From Halieaceae bacterium (GTDB taxonomy: Bacteria > Pseudomonadota > Gammaproteobacteria > Pseudomonadales > Halieaceae): a stretch of 5,275 nt of DNA. The notes beneath the pieces are model-generated. The model saw only the letters and a program-made list of their open reading frames with translations, ran no database searches and was not told where the DNA came from. The stretch lies in assembly GCA_002705465.1 (NCBI GenBank), contig PAGS01000065.1, forward strand, positions 3,332 to 8,606, given 5' to 3'. This document shows, piece by piece, positions 4,814-5,275 of this stretch. Made by a program: the position numbers and the translations under genes. Every line of letters begins with the position of its first letter. Position 1 is the first letter of the stretch.

Positions 4814-5275
4814 ATGATTTCACCGCAGTACGTCACTGACACCGTCTCCCGTGCACTACTCGAGGATGTCGGCACGGGCGACCTGACCGCTAGTCTCATT
4901 GATTCGAGTGCGCTAGCGCGCGCCACCATCATGACCAGAGAGGCCGGCATCCTCTGTGGCATGGCATTCGCGAGCGAGGCATTTCGGCAGACTGACCCAG
5001 CCTGCCAATTGGACTGGCTGCTCTCAGACGGTGATTCGCTATCAGCCGGCGACGAGTTGTGCCGCATACAAGGACCCGCGCGGGCGCTTCTCACTGCTGA
5101 GCGCACGGCGCTGAATTTCATTCAGTTACTCTCAGGTACCGCCACCACGGCCAGTCTCTACGTAGCGCGCGTGGCACACACCGGGGTTAAATTGCTCGAT
5201 ACGCGCAAAACTTTGCCGGGTCTGCGACTCGCCCAAAAATATGCCGTGGCCTGCGGCGGTTGCTATAACCACCGC
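4814..5275 (+). CDS. nadC: Nicotinate-nucleotide pyrophosphorylase (quinolinate phosphoribosyltransferase), N-terminal part, cut by window end
   Basis: The first 154 codons of an open frame are present; the family is usually about 280-300 residues, so roughly half is missing. The visible part holds the N-terminal domain with EDVGTGDLT (17-25) and EAGILCGM (43-50), then the start of the barrel with LLTAERTALNFIQLLSGTAT (92-111). The substrate-binding motif DTRKTLPGLRLAQKYAV spans 129-145 and the window ends in the ...GGCYNHR motif. Residues expected to contact quinolinate and PRPP that can be seen are R97, R131, K132, H153 and R154. The enzyme condenses quinolinate with PRPP to nicotinate mononucleotide with loss of CO2, the last dedicated step of de novo NAD synthesis, in the cytosol. 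The ATG at 4814 gives the usual N-terminal length but lacks an obvious ribosome-binding site. Many homologues have Gly where C150 is found. It is divergent from ampD, a common gammaproteobacterial arrangement. Confidence 0.95.
   Translation, partial: MISPQYVTDTVSRALLEDVGTGDLTASLIDSSALARATIMTREAGILCGMAFASEAFRQTDPACQLDWLLSDGDSLSAGDELCRIQGPARALLTAERTALNFIQLLSGTATTASLYVARVAHTGVKLLDTRKTLPGLRLAQKYAVACGGCYNHR

Noticed and set aside
4242..4817. Long plus-strand open frame (191 codons) opposite ampD
   Set aside because: It lies almost wholly antisense to a clearly recognisable AmpD, and its translation shows no domain-like character.
4648..5121. Minus-strand open frame of 157 codons opposite nadC
   Set aside because: It is antisense to the conserved NadC coding sequence and overlaps the ampD start; its translation is Ser/Arg/Ala-rich and low in recognisable structure.

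Overview
The window looks like a chromosomal segment of a Gammaproteobacterium with moderately high G+C. The strongest taxonomic cue is the nadC / ampD-ampE arrangement on the right: divergent, 86 bp apart, with ampE directly behind ampD, a layout typical of that class. The TonB-dependent receptor on the left shows a Gram-negative outer membrane. A marine gammaproteobacterium such as the Halieaceae/OM60 group or a relative would fit, but this is only a guess. I see no mobile elements, RNA genes or CRISPR arrays, and no gene-free stretch longer than 95 bp.

Left block, + strand, 1-3238: five tightly packed genes. In order they are the 3' part of a TonB-dependent outer-membrane receptor, an 87-residue YkoF-like thiamine-binding protein, a PnuC-family membrane transporter (predicted to be the thiamine carrier PnuT), a thiamine-kinase-like phosphotransferase, and a 2-dehydropantoate 2-reductase (panE/apbA). 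Every junction is an overlap or a 1-nt gap, so this is almost certainly one translationally coupled operon. Together the first four genes give a complete predicted salvage route: uptake across the outer membrane, facilitated diffusion across the inner membrane, cytosolic binding, and phosphorylation to trap the vitamin as thiamine phosphate. panE adds a pantothenate/CoA step. The promoter, and any TPP riboswitch, would lie upstream of the window.

Middle, 3239-3333: a 95-bp convergent intergenic gap with a weak stem-loop directly at the panE stop codon and no convincing terminator.

Right block: ampE (minus) and ampD (minus) encode an inner-membrane protein and a cytosolic zinc amidase of peptidoglycan recycling, in one two-gene operon. 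Both use non-ATG start codons. nadC (plus, cut off by the window end) runs divergently and makes nicotinate mononucleotide from quinolinate in de novo NAD synthesis.

Nothing here is clearly an undescribed system. The most interesting part is the compact OMR - YkoF-like - PnuT - ThiK-like - PanE operon, particularly the single-domain binding protein placed next to the transporter and the presence of panE.
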